Shown here: positions 1 to 7,546 of the stretch, piece by piece
Layout: every line of letters begins with the position of its first letter
Numbering within the stretch: the first letter of the stretch is position 1
NCBI GenBank assembly: GCA_020630245.1
Contig: JAHDBZ010000036.1
Coordinates: 215 to 9,710, forward strand
From: Candidatus Altimarinota bacterium
GTDB taxonomy: Bacteria > Patescibacteriota > Gracilibacteria > UBA4473
Direction of reading: 5' to 3'
Length of the DNA stretch: 9,496 nt
Notes under the pieces: model-generated
Seen by the model: only the letters and a program-made list of their open reading frames with translations
Told to the model about the DNA's origin: nothing
The model's database searches: none
Position numbers and translations under genes: made by a program

Positions 1-331
1 TTACCGATCCAGCTGGGAATGCGAATACAAACGTCGACAGTGGGTTGGTGGTAGATAATGGTGCGCCGGCAGATCCGGTAGTAGATAGTATAAGTCCAAG
101 TCCAGCATCGGACGGAGACACGGTGACGTTGTCACTGAGTGGAGTAGAACCAGGAGCGACCGTGACGGTGCCAGGTATGACGTGTACGCCGAGTCCAGCG
201 GATGCGACTGGGATCGTGACGTGTACAGGCGTAGTGGGAACGGGCGGACTTGATGGAGTGGATACAACGATCACGGTTACCGATCCAGCTGGGAATGCGA
301 ATACAAACGTCGACAGTGGGTTGGTGGTAGA
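1..331 (+). repeat. Coding tandem repeat, 276-bp period (92 aa), copies end in an identical 55-bp block
   Basis: Bases 1-55 and 277-331 are identical over 55 bp and lie exactly 276 bp (92 codons) apart in the same frame, encoding TDPAGNANTNVDSGLVVD twice. Divergence begins right after (aatggt versus ggtgga). Only one full unit is visible; the first block is the tail of a unit lying upstream, so the array extends out of the window. Exact identity at synonymous positions indicates recent duplication or gene conversion. Confidence 0.85.
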
Positions 332-2057
332 CGGTGGAGTTACTACTGATCAAACGACCATTATTTCTCCTACTAACGGTGTAGAGTTAGAGGATACCTT
401 TAACGTAACGGCAGTCTGTGCTGTCGTAGGGGACGTTATTACAATTTCTAGTCCGGATATAACGCCGAACCCAACGGTTTACACTTGTACAACGGTTGGG
501 ACCGTAGATATCCCTGTCACTGTGGATCCAGCTGCTGCTCCAGGATCTGCTGGGACTCTGTCAATAACGACTACTTCTGGCGGAATTACTTCAACCCCGA
601 TCATTATTAACTTCTTTGTTTCAGACGGAGATAATGTGACACGGACTACTGAGCTCGGTCATCCAAATGCCGGAGATGGTAATGGAGATGGTGTAACAGA
701 TGCAGAACAAGATGCTGTTACTTCGATCCCAAATGCGGAAAATACTTTTTACAATACGCTTGAGATTCCTGGAGCTTGTGCTGACACCAATGGTTTTGCG
801 AGTCGAACAGAAATCTCCCTGCCGACGCTAGATCCATCAGCTGACTACCCACTGGGACTCTGGGAATTTGAACTCGATTGTGGAGTGCCAGGAGAAACAG
901 CTGATATTCTGATTTATCTAGACAAGGTATACGACACTAGTACCTGGATCTACAAAAAATATGACAATGCTACCAACATTTACACAGATATTTCTGGAAG
1001 TGTGACGTACGGAACAGCCTTGGTCGGAGGTGTGTCGGTAACGACTATTGCTTACAGCATCACGGATGGGGGACCACTTGATGAAGATGGTATCGCCAAT
1101 GGAACTATCATTGATCCATCTGGTCCGGCCATTCCACCAACGGTAGTGACTTCAGGCGGTAATGGAGGGGCTCCTTCTCGCCATGTAGTTTACATGTGTG
1201 ATCCAGAAACGGGAGTGTGTGTTAATCGCTTTCCAACCGGCCCAAGTGACGCCTTCAATGATTACCTAGATTGTTACTGGAATTCTTCTCAGAGTGGCCA
1301 GCAATGTGCTGAGGCTTGGGCACTGGCAGCTGGTTATGTATACCCAGCAGACCTCATCGCTACGGAGACGCCAATAGTTGAACCGGAGGAACTACCAACG
1401 GAGATCCCAGTAGAAGTTGAGGTGCCGGAAAAAGAAGTAGTAACTACTTGTCCAGCTATCCAATATTACCGCTATCCGACTCGACGTGGGGTAGGAGTTA
1501 GAGCCTCGCTCTTTGGTGATACTGCCGCATCGCATCCATCGTATGCAGCACTGGTAGATCTCAATGAGCAAATGATTGTGAGTGGAGATGATGGAACGGG
1601 TTACGCGCGACTCGATGATGCTATCAGCCGAGCAGAAACGGTCAAGATCATGACTATTGCTCACCAAGATCGTCTGACGTTAGGGGACTGTGTCAATCTC
1701 TCACGTTTCCCAGATGTAGATGAAGGAGCTTGGTACCACAATTTCGTTCAAAATATGGAATTTCAAGATGTCGTACATGGTTACGATGATGGTTTCTACC
1801 GACCAGGGAAGACGATCAACAAAGCCGAACTCTACAAAATATTAGCACTGACCTTTGACTTTATTACTTACGAGCAAGCCGTAGCAGAAGCACAAAGTAC
1901 GGGTGCTGAGTGGTGGGTACCATACCGTCGAGTCCTCGAAGGACGAGTTGATATCCCGGCGAGTCTAATCGCTATTCCGATTGATCGTCAATTGTCTCGA
2001 GGAGAAGCTTTTGGATTCCTCACCGAAGTACTTCATGAGGTAGATGGTCTGCACTAA
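1..2057 (+). CDS. Large secreted surface protein with Ig-like repeats and C-terminal SLH motifs (5' end outside window)
   Basis: The reading frame is open from position 3 with no start, so this is the C-terminal 684 residues of a longer protein; a TTG at 45 is internal. Numbering from position 3: residues 1-18 and 93-110 are identical ends of a 92-residue Ig-like unit (motif TDPAGN, two Cys per unit), followed by a diverged Ig-like unit to about 200. An Asp-rich loop DGNGDGVTDAEQ at about 225-236 resembles Ca-binding dockerin/thrombospondin-3 loops. Around 352-376, ITDGGPLDEDGIANGTIIDP resembles the choice-of-anchor U domain of bacterial surface proteins. A Cys-containing segment and a Pro/Glu-rich linker (about 455-480) follow. 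Residues about 515-684 carry SLH-type motifs, the clearest being FPDVDEGAWYHNF at 569 and VHGYDDGFYRPG with following KAELYKI. Inferred role: cell-surface or S-layer-associated adhesin or structural protein. Export cannot be confirmed because the N-terminus is missing. Confidence 0.85.
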   Translation, partial: TDPAGNANTNVDSGLVVDNGAPADPVVDSISPSPASDGDTVTLSLSGVEPGATVTVPGMTCTPSPADATGIVTCTGVVGTGGLDGVDTTITVTDPAGNANTNVDSGLVVDGGVTTDQTTIISPTNGVELEDTFNVTAVCAVVGDVITISSPDITPNPTVYTCTTVGTVDIPVTVDPAAAPGSAGTLSITTTSGGITSTPIIINFFVSDGDNVTRTTELGHPNAGDGNGDGVTDAEQDAVTSIPNAENTFYNTLEIPGACADTNGFASRTEISLPTLDPSADYPLGLWEFELDCGVPGETADILIYLDKVYDTSTWIYKKYDNATNIYTDISGSVTYGTALVGGVSVTTIAYSITDGGPLDEDGIANGTIIDPSGPAIPPTVVTSGGNGGAPSRHVVYMCDPETGVCVNRFPTGPSDAFNDYLDCYWNSSQSGQQCAEAWALAAGYVYPADLIATETPIVEPEELPTEIPVEVEVPEKEVVTTCPAIQYYRYPTRRGVGVRASLFGDTAASHPSYAALVDLNEQMIVSGDDGTGYARLDDAISRAETVKIMTIAHQDRLTLGDCVNLSRFPDVDEGAWYHNFVQNMEFQDVVHGYDDGFYRPGKTINKAELYKILALTFDFITYEQAVAEAQSTGAEWWVPYRRVLEGRVDIPASLIAIPIDRQLSRGEAFGFLTEVLHEVDGLH

Positions 2058-2077
2058 AAAGACTTCATTTATGAGCC

Positions 2078-2107
2078 AAAACGCCTCAAGAATCTTGGGG
2101 CGTTTTT
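2078..2107. terminator. Bidirectional rho-independent terminator between convergent genes
   Basis: A 13-bp stem with a 3-nt loop (aat, 2091-2093): arm AAAACGCCTCAAG at 2078-2090 pairs with CTTGGGGCGTTTT at 2094-2106, with a single T-G wobble. It ends in TTTTT on the plus strand and in an equivalent T run on the minus strand. It lies 20 bp after the stop of the surface-protein gene and directly after the stop of the minus-strand ABC-F gene, so it can terminate both transcripts. Confidence 0.9.
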
Positions 2108-2108
2108 G

Positions 2109-3911
2109 TTATTCATCCGAACCAATGTCGGTGATTTGTGCGGCGATGTTGTTCCATTGATCCCACTGCGCTTCGAGTTCTTTCTGTAGGTCCGAGTACT
2201 CAATGCCCAAAGTCTCCATTTTGAGGCGGTTACCCTGACGTTCGGCTTTTTTGAAATTTTCTACATTTTCAGCCTGGGACGTTTCTAATTTAAGGATTTC
2301 CTTTTCAATATTACCCAACTGGCGTTTTAACGGTCGGAGAACTCGTTGGAGTTCTTTTTGTGCTGAGCGATGAACGGGGCTATTCTTTCGCTTTTCAGTT
2401 ATTTCTTGAGGTGTCGGCTTGTCATCTTGTTCGGACACAAAACCTTTTTCTCGGAGAAACGTTTGATAGTCATTGGTGTAGAAATAAACGGTGTCATCGT
2501 CAAAGACGATAAGTTTATCCGCTACAGCCGTTAAAAAAGCTTCATTATGCGAAACGCACAGCACGGCTCCTTCAAAATCTTTTACTGCTTTGATAAAAGC
2601 CTCAATCGATTCGTAATCGAGGTGATTGGTTGGTTCGTCCAGGAGGAGGCAGTTTACGGGCGTAAGAAGGACTTTCCCAAGGTTTACGCGAGATTTTTCA
2701 CCGCCTGAGAGGACTTTAATCGGCTTGAGTGCTAAACCGCCGGAGAAGAGCAAATTCCCGGCAATATTTCGGGCCATCTGTTCAGAGACCTCTGGGACGG
2801 TTTGTAATTCTTGGAGGATTGTCTTTTCGGGTTCCAGGCGATCGACGTTGGACTGGCCAATGTAACCGACATGCGTATTGACGTGTTTTTTAAGGGTTCC
2901 GCCTTGGATTTCTAATTCTTGATTGAGCACTTTTAGCAGTGTGGACTTTCCTTTTCCGTTAGCCCCGATGACCCCGATTTTGTCTCCTGGACAGACTTCG
3001 AGACTTACTTTTCGGAGTAGATCGGTGTTGTCTGTGTACCCAAACCGCAAATTGTGAGCGTCGAGCAGTTTAGCGCCGTTGAAAGTAGCTTCGGTAAACT
3101 GAAAACGTATTGGTGGTATGGGGGGGAGTGCTTGGACTTTTTCTTTCTTAGCCAGCATCTTGATCCGCGATTGTACCAGTCCTGCGGAGCGCGCTCCGGC
3201 CCGAAACTCGCGGATAAATTTTTCCTGTTTGGCAGTCTTCTTCGCTTCGGTAACGCGCGTACGTTCCTGAATGGTTTCTTCTTTGGCAATTTGTGCATAC
3301 GCTTTGGCGGGTGGGCCTTTTATCTTTTTGAACTGTTGTCGGTGAATCACGAGGGTGTGCGTCGTAATTCGTTCCAGAAAGGCCTGATCATGAGAGATAC
3401 AGATGATTTCTCCGGGCCAAGATTTGAGAAAACGTTCTAGCCAGCGAATAGTTACGATATCGAGATAATTGGTCGGTTCGTCGAGTAGTAAGCAATCGGG
3501 TTGACTGAGTAGTAGTTGGGCTAGCTTGACCCGGATCTGAAATCCACCAGAGAATTGGTCTGGCGCTTTCTCAAAATCAGCTTCTGAAAAACCCAACCCC
3601 GAGAGCAGTTTTTCGGCTCGCCAGGCATCGTGAGTTTGATCTGCCGGTAGTCCCAGGATGACTTCTTCGCGGATGTTTTTGGCCGTAAATTGCAAATGTT
3701 GATCCAGGCTACCGATCTCATATTTTTCGGGATATGAAATCTCCCCGTCCTCCGGTGAGTCTTGCCGGGTGATGAGTCTAAATAGTGTCGACTTACCAGC
3801 GCCATTACGTCCTACAATACCGATTCGTTCTCCACGATTGAGCTGGAAATCAGCGCCAGCGAAGAGTGTCTGAGTTCCAAATGATTTGGTAATGTTTTTA
3901 CAAAATAGCAT
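2109..3911 (-). CDS. ABC-F family ATP-binding protein (YheS/YdiF/Uup-like)
   Basis: A 600-residue soluble protein with two ABC ATPase domains and no membrane segments, the layout of ABC-F proteins, which bind the ribosomal E site and modulate translation or rescue stalled ribosomes. Domain 1: Walker A GRNGAGKST (34-42), signature FSGGF (120-124), Walker B with LLLDEPTNYLD (141-151), switch His174. A charged interdomain linker of about 195-265 (with QSRIKML) is the P-site tRNA interaction motif region. Domain 2: Walker A GANGKGKST (316-324), LSGGE (401-405), LLLDEPTNHLD (422-432), His455. A Lys/Glu-rich coiled coil (about 505-590) closes the protein, as in YheS, YdiF and Uup. Both catalytic Glu of the DEPTN motifs are present, so both sites look active. 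The start ATG is at 3909-3911 without a Shine-Dalgarno sequence. It is monocistronic: convergent with the upstream surface gene and divergent from the next cluster. The exact subfamily and any antibiotic-resistance role cannot be told from sequence alone. Confidence 0.93.
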   Translation of the reverse strand: MLFCKNITKSFGTQTLFAGADFQLNRGERIGIVGRNGAGKSTLFRLITRQDSPEDGEISYPEKYEIGSLDQHLQFTAKNIREEVILGLPADQTHDAWRAEKLLSGLGFSEADFEKAPDQFSGGFQIRVKLAQLLLSQPDCLLLDEPTNYLDIVTIRWLERFLKSWPGEIICISHDQAFLERITTHTLVIHRQQFKKIKGPPAKAYAQIAKEETIQERTRVTEAKKTAKQEKFIREFRAGARSAGLVQSRIKMLAKKEKVQALPPIPPIRFQFTEATFNGAKLLDAHNLRFGYTDNTDLLRKVSLEVCPGDKIGVIGANGKGKSTLLKVLNQELEIQGGTLKKHVNTHVGYIGQSNVDRLEPEKTILQELQTVPEVSEQMARNIAGNLLFSGGLALKPIKVLSGGEKSRVNLGKVLLTPVNCLLLDEPTNHLDYESIEAFIKAVKDFEGAVLCVSHNEAFLTAVADKLIVFDDDTVYFYTNDYQTFLREKGFVSEQDDKPTPQEITEKRKNSPVHRSAQKELQRVLRPLKRQLGNIEKEILKLETSQAENVENFKKAERQGNRLKMETLGIEYSDLQKELEAQWDQWNNIAAQITDIGSDE

Positions 3912-3969
3912 AACGTTTCAGGAATGGTGGCTAACACAAGTCGGCAATGAGCCTTAGCACTGACATGGT

Positions 3970-3999
3970 ATCATAAAAAAAGTCACCAAGAGTCATCAA
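3970..3999 (-). promoter_or_regulatory. Candidate sigma70-type promoter of the ABC-F gene
   Basis: Read on the minus strand: TTGATG (3999-3994), an 18-bp spacer, then TATGAT (3975-3970). This gives a 5/6 match to TATAAT and 4/6 to TTGACA. The predicted transcript start near 3963 leaves a leader of about 50 nt before the ATG at 3911. It was found by inspection only. Confidence 0.45.
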
Positions 4000-4058
4000 T
4001 AGCTGATTTAATGGGTTTACTTGTAGATTTTATTGAGTAGACATTGTCACAACTATTA

Positions 4059-4087
4059 TTGTACATCGTCGAATTGAGTGATATATT
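4059..4087 (+). promoter_or_regulatory. Candidate promoter of the 4105-7464 gene cluster
   Basis: TTGTAC (4059-4064), a 17-bp spacer and TATATT (4082-4087). The -10 matches 5/6 but the -35 only 3/6. It would put the transcript start about 10 nt before the ATG at 4105, giving a nearly leaderless message. Other weak boxes exist in this AT-rich region, for example TTGTCA at 4044. The divergent intergenic region 3912-4104 shows nothing else I recognise. Confidence 0.35.
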
Positions 4088-4104
4088 TTAACCATTATTA
4101 AAAG

Positions 4105-4842
4105 ATGAAAAAACTATTAACACTGCTCGTTTTAGCGCTGTTGCCGACGGCTGTCTGGGCGGCTAAGCCAGACAAACCTGGCAAGACAAAGGTAACTGGT
4201 AAACCAGAGCGAGTAGAGGCGCTCCACGAAGCGATCGAAGTTCGAAAATCTGCTTTTGAAGAAGCGAAACAACTAGAAGATAAAGCTGCTCGGAAGCAGT
4301 TGCATGATAAATCTCGCGAGGAATTTTGGGGCGTTGTTCAAGAACTATACAAAGAAGATATTGAAGAAACAGAAGAATCTGAGGTACAAGAAGCAAAGCC
4401 AAGTAAACACCCTTGGAAAAAGAACAAAGTTCGTGATGAACGTGACGAAGATGAAAGAGAAGACGACGATGAAATAGAAGAAGAGGATGCGGATGAAACA
4501 GAAGAAGATCGAGATGAGGATAACGATGACATAGATGAAGACGACGATCAAGATGAAGACGAGGATGATAATGACGATGAAAAAGAGGCAGAAGAGGTGG
4601 ACGAAGATGAAAGAGAAGACGACGAAGATGAGTCATCAAAATTCATTCCTACGCGTTCGATTGCACCATCTGTGAACACCACGACGGCTGCGACGACGAT
4701 CAGCGATCAAACGGTGACGGCCGTATCAAGTCAGGCTGCCGACGTGGTGGTGCAAAATCTGAATCTTGCTCCTGAACAGGCTCCGGAAGCACGAAATTTA
4801 CTGCAACGAGCCTTTGAGTCTTTATTCCGAATGTTTCGATAA
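4105..4842 (+). CDS. Secreted polyacidic low-complexity protein
   Basis: 245 residues. The N-terminus MKKLLTLLVLALLPTAVWA is a textbook signal peptide, with probable cleavage after Ala19 (V-W-A). Residues 20-100 are charged and probably helical or coiled-coil, with many Glu/Lys and a KPDKPGK start. Residues 110-176 are a run of almost only Asp, Glu, Arg and Asn. A Ser/Thr/Ala-rich segment follows (about 180-215), and an amphipathic helix forms the C-terminus (RNLLQRAFESLFRMFR). I recognise no family. The acidic tract suggests binding of Ca2+ or other cations, or an unstructured spacer outside the membrane; this is inference. It heads a plus-strand cluster and the next gene starts 16 bp after its stop. 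No Shine-Dalgarno sequence precedes the ATG. Its reality is supported by the signal peptide, and by the acidic tract being coded by mixed GAT/GAC and GAA/GAG codons rather than a simple DNA repeat. Confidence 0.8.
   Translation: MKKLLTLLVLALLPTAVWAAKPDKPGKTKVTGKPERVEALHEAIEVRKSAFEEAKQLEDKAARKQLHDKSREEFWGVVQELYKEDIEETEESEVQEAKPSKHPWKKNKVRDERDEDEREDDDEIEEEDADETEEDRDEDNDDIDEDDDQDEDEDDNDDEKEAEEVDEDEREDDEDESSKFIPTRSIAPSVNTTTAATTISDQTVTAVSSQAADVVVQNLNLAPEQAPEARNLLQRAFESLFRMFR
4444..4625 (+). repeat. In-frame 26-bp direct repeat inside the acidic tract
   Basis: Bases 4444-4469 and 4600-4625 are identical over 26 bp, 156 bp (52 codons) apart and in the same frame, both encoding DEDEREDD. The sequence between them is acidic but not an obvious further copy. 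It marks past internal duplication in the low-complexity region and a likely site of length variation. Confidence 0.7.
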
Positions 4843-4858
4843 GAGTTTTAGTGACTGA

Positions 4859-5224
4859 ATGAAATATTTGATTGGTTTATTGGTAGCGGTGGTGTTGGGA
4901 TCAGCCGTTATGTATTATTGGCTCGATCCCGCTGCCGCTCCGCAACCAACCGTTTTTGACGCTTCACCTATTATCTTCGAAGGGACGCTTGAATCGGTTA
5001 ACACGGGGTGTTTTGCGGATGGGGAATGCTTTGCCATGGTTGATGGAAAGCGTGTTACACTGCTCCGAGGTTGGAGTCGTGATACGGTAGGATCCGTACA
5101 GGGTGTCAACGGTATTGGAAACCTTGAACAACACATTGGAGAAACGGTTCGAGTCTATGCGCAGCCAGTTGGTCCGGATCACTTCACACTTTACGGTGAT
5201 AGCGAGTATTATGTGGCTCTATGA
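4859..5224 (+). CDS. Small membrane-anchored exported protein of unknown function
   Basis: 121 residues. Residues 3-20 (YLIGLLVAVVLGSAVMYYW region) form one hydrophobic helix with Lys2 before it, so it is a signal anchor or uncleaved signal with the rest outside the membrane. The exterior part, about 30-121, looks like a compact beta-rich domain with two Cys (GCFADGECF), a VDGKRVTLLRGW strand pair and a GETVRVYA strand near the end. Similar short TGCFADGEC/VDGK/LLRGW proteins occur, from memory, in other Patescibacteria, but I cannot assign a function. Start ATG at 4859 follows the previous stop by 16 bp without a Shine-Dalgarno sequence. Its stop TGA overlaps the next gene's ATG as ATGA, indicating co-transcription and probable translational coupling. 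Confidence 0.75.
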   Translation: MKYLIGLLVAVVLGSAVMYYWLDPAAAPQPTVFDASPIIFEGTLESVNTGCFADGECFAMVDGKRVTLLRGWSRDTVGSVQGVNGIGNLEQHIGETVRVYAQPVGPDHFTLYGDSEYYVAL

Positions 5225-5739
5225 TCGAATACCGTCGTCATCCACGGGCCAAAAATTATAAGATTACACTCAAGCCAGATGGTCGTATTTTGGTGACGAT
5301 TCCTAACTTTGGCACTCAGCGAAAAGCCGAGGCTTTTTTAGCTTCAAAGCAAGATTGGATTGCGGCTCAGCAGGCCAAACGTCCTCCTGTACCACCCTTG
5401 TCAGCTGTGGAGATCGAGAGACTACGAGCCGAGGCCAAATCTTATATTCCACAACGAGTAGCCGTTTTGGCCGATCAATATGGATTTAACTATCACACCG
5501 TGCGAATCAAAAATATGACGTCACGATGGGGGAGTTGTTCGAGTCGTGGGAATCTCAATTTTTCATTGCACCTCATGCGTTTGCCAGGAGTATATATTGA
5601 TTATGTAATCCTGCATGAACTCTGCCATACTCAAGAAATGAATCATGGTCCTGGATTTTGGAATTTGCTGGAATCGGTCTGTCCAGGGGCTAAAAAAATA
5701 GATCGAGCATTGCGTAAACAAGGTGTGGCGATTGGCTAG
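5221..5739 (+). CDS. YgjP/DUF45 (SprT-like) zinc metalloprotein
   Basis: 172 residues, cytoplasmic, no signal peptide. It has the family hallmark RWGSCSSRGNLNFSLHLMRLP (102-122) followed by IDYVILHELCHTQEMNHGPGFW, where His132, Glu133 and His136 form the HExxH zinc site and His142 is the likely third ligand. This is the YgjP-like domain (Pfam YgjP/DUF45), related to SprT and M48 metallopeptidases; its physiological substrate is generally unknown, so protease activity is a family-based inference. The N-terminal part is short but includes the usual start motif (RRHPRAKNYKITLKPDGRI, compare typical R-S-x-R-xx-x-x-I). The start ATG overlaps the preceding stop by 4 bp (ATGA), pointing to translational coupling with the small membrane protein. 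It ends in TAG at 5737-5739. Confidence 0.9.
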   Translation: MIEYRRHPRAKNYKITLKPDGRILVTIPNFGTQRKAEAFLASKQDWIAAQQAKRPPVPPLSAVEIERLRAEAKSYIPQRVAVLADQYGFNYHTVRIKNMTSRWGSCSSRGNLNFSLHLMRLPGVYIDYVILHELCHTQEMNHGPGFWNLLESVCPGAKKIDRALRKQGVAIG

Positions 5740-5784
5740 CCAGACACTTGTTTTCTGGTGGATCTTAGATACCGTTTAGCCTGC

Positions 5785-7464
5785 ATGTCCGAGACAAAAG
5801 AAATCGTACGTTTGAAGCTACAGCCAGGAGACACTCCAGCTCGAGTTTTATCTGTGCTCGGCCAGCTTCAAGGAAAAAAAGTCTACTGTGAACTCTCGCC
5901 GCAGTTTGTACTCATTACTCAGCAAAGTTTTTGTGCCCAACTAGCGCAACTGTGGGACGGAGAGATCGAGGACCTTCACTTCTACACTCGTAAGACGTTT
6001 TTTAAAGACCTGCTTCGCAAGCAAGGATTCCAAGTCTCTCCGACACTGCCAGAAGAAGTCAAAGCGCTCGAATCGAAGACCGTCAGAGATTTCCTCGATC
6101 GAGTACTGGCAACCAAAAATAAAGGAGAAAAATCGGAAGAAGAACTACCACCAGCACCTCCGAAATCCGACACCGAAAAAAATAAACTAAAGGCCCATTT
6201 TACCAAGCGTAAGATCGAAAACCTCGCCCGTGAAAAATCCTTTCGAGGAATCGTTTTCTTTCTGTTTTTAGGACTGATCTTGGGACTAGGAGCCTTGTTT
6301 TTCTTTATTACACCGCGGGCTGAGATCGTAGTAAAACCGCGAATTGACACTATCGAAACCACTCAGAATGTTATTATTACCTTGGCAGGCGCTCAGGTGC
6401 CGTCTTCCGAACGACAACTGCCACAGGTGCCAGCTATTTTAGTAGAGACGGAGATCAAAGGATTGGAAGTTTTTGCCTCTACCAAAAAAGAGTACGAGAT
6501 GACGAATGCTCGTGGCAAGGTCACGCTCTACAACGAAGATCGGGAGGCTAAGTTTCTCGTGCCTTCACGATTGCAAACGAGCGATGGTATGGTCTTCCGT
6601 ACCCAGAGAAATCTCACCATTCCTGGGTCGACAGATGAGGGCCCTGGCTCGCTTGAGGCCGAAATCGTTGCCGATGAATATGATACCCTGGAGCGTCCAA
6701 TTGGAGATCGAGGAAATGTGGAGTTTGGGACAGAATTCTTTTTGCCCGCTCTTCGAGAGCCACTGCAGGAGACTTATTACGCCAAGGCCAACCTAGGACC
6801 CCTAGTTGGAGGTTCGACGTTGACGCGTTACTTTGTATCAGAAGAGGATCCAGAGCTTTCACGGGCTGTGCTCGAAGAAAGTTTCCGAGTGCGTGGGATC
6901 AAGGCCTTGCAAGACGAGATCGCTCAGCGCAACAAGCGCGAAGGGGTGAATTATATCTTACTCGATCAACCCAATATTATTCAGACCCAAATGGTAGAGT
7001 TCAACTTTCCCGAAGAGGCCATTGGTAAAGAGCAACAAACGTTTACCGTCGAAGCAATTTACAAAATTGGCGGCGTTGTATTTGATCAGGCAGTGGTCGT
7101 TGATCATTTGCAAAAAAAACTACGGACCAATCAAGACGAACGTAAAAAAATTATTGAAATTGACGAGAGCACGGTTGATTATCGTCTTTTACATACGAAA
7201 GCTTTGGACGAGAATGGATGGGCTAAAGCCTCAGTTTCTTTGGTAGGGGTCGAAACGATTGATTTTGAAGCAGATAACGTCTTTGCCAAAAATTGGCGTG
7301 AGGCTATCAAGCGAGAAGTCTCTGGTCGCGCATTAGTGCCAGCTCGAGGAATCCTAGTCAATCATCCTGAAGTCGAAGAAGTCTTGTCTCTCAAAGTCTC
7401 ACCGTTCTGGAACAAGGTCATTCCGACGATCCTCGATCAGATAGATCTCAAGATCAGGTACTGA
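5785..7464 (+). CDS. Single-pass membrane protein with baseplate-J-like extracellular region
   Basis: 559 residues from ATG 5785; an in-frame GTG at 5758 would add 9 residues (VDLRYRLAC) and neither start has a Shine-Dalgarno sequence. Layout: a cytoplasmic N-terminal domain (about 1-110) with alternating strands and helices, a charged Pro/Glu/Lys linker (about 112-150), one transmembrane helix (about 154-175, SFRGIVFFLFLGLILGLGALFFF), then about 380 residues outside. The exterior includes GKVTLYNEDREAKFLVPSRLQTSDG, MVFRTQRNLTIPG and an Asp/Glu-rich ADEYD...GDRGNVEFGTEFFLPAL block. That order (threshold strand, dG-xxF-R/T, Ip-G, vxAd, GN) resembles baseplate J/gp47-like proteins that recur in Patescibacteria, and the N-terminal domain also resembles their cytoplasmic part; this is recognition from memory, not a search. 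Function is unknown, perhaps part of an envelope-spanning structure. It ends in TGA 26 codons' length before the convergent repeat and shares its reading frame with the gene before it. Confidence 0.8.
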   Translation: MSETKEIVRLKLQPGDTPARVLSVLGQLQGKKVYCELSPQFVLITQQSFCAQLAQLWDGEIEDLHFYTRKTFFKDLLRKQGFQVSPTLPEEVKALESKTVRDFLDRVLATKNKGEKSEEELPPAPPKSDTEKNKLKAHFTKRKIENLAREKSFRGIVFFLFLGLILGLGALFFFITPRAEIVVKPRIDTIETTQNVIITLAGAQVPSSERQLPQVPAILVETEIKGLEVFASTKKEYEMTNARGKVTLYNEDREAKFLVPSRLQTSDGMVFRTQRNLTIPGSTDEGPGSLEAEIVADEYDTLERPIGDRGNVEFGTEFFLPALREPLQETYYAKANLGPLVGGSTLTRYFVSEEDPELSRAVLEESFRVRGIKALQDEIAQRNKREGVNYILLDQPNIIQTQMVEFNFPEEAIGKEQQTFTVEAIYKIGGVVFDQAVVVDHLQKKLRTNQDERKKIIEIDESTVDYRLLHTKALDENGWAKASVSLVGVETIDFEADNVFAKNWREAIKREVSGRALVPARGILVNHPEVEEVLSLKVSPFWNKVIPTILDQIDLKIRY

Positions 7465-7471
7465 CCCTAGA

Positions 7472-7546
7472 AATGTTAAAATGTTCTGATGTTACGGTGT
7501 TATGATCAATTATCGAGACATTGCAGCATTAAAACATCACAACATT
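7472..7546. repeat. Symmetric inverted repeat built of period-8 ATGTT/AACAT units between convergent genes
   Basis: Left arm: ATGTT at 7473, 7481, 7489 and GTGTT at 7497. Right arm: GACAT at 7517, AGCAT at 7525 and AACAT at 7533 and 7541. All eight units are spaced exactly 8 bp within each arm, and each pair is symmetric about 7509. Paired as a hairpin it gives runs of 6, 5, 7, 7 and 4 pairs, including G-T wobbles, separated by one 3x3 loop and three single mismatches, with a CAATT loop (7507-7511). It lies between the stop of the membrane-protein gene (7464) and tpiA (7545) and overlaps the tpiA stop codon. A bidirectional termination or 3'-end role is plausible, but there is no clean T tract. 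Confidence 0.7.

Noticed and set aside
45..55. TTG as the start of the surface-protein gene
   Set aside because: The frame is open to position 3 and the preceding codons repeat the Ig-like unit (TDPAGN), so this is an internal codon.
1..331. CRISPR-like repeat
   Set aside because: The 55-bp repeats are coding, 92-codon spaced and in frame, with non-unique intervening protein sequence.
4163..4639. Minus-strand open frames (Ser-rich and His/Leu/Arg-rich) opposite the acidic gene
   Set aside because: They mirror the GAT/GAA-rich acidic tract; no protein-like pattern or start region, while the plus-strand frame has a signal peptide.
5737..5787. TAG read-through joining the YgjP protein and the membrane protein (same frame)
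   Set aside because: Both genes share a frame across the TAG, but each has complete family-like ends and no read-through signal is visible; coincidence is likely.
5222..7464. Recoded UGA (code 25) in this genome
   Set aside because: UGA acts as the terminal stop of two genes and no in-frame TGA interrupts any gene here, so the standard code fits.
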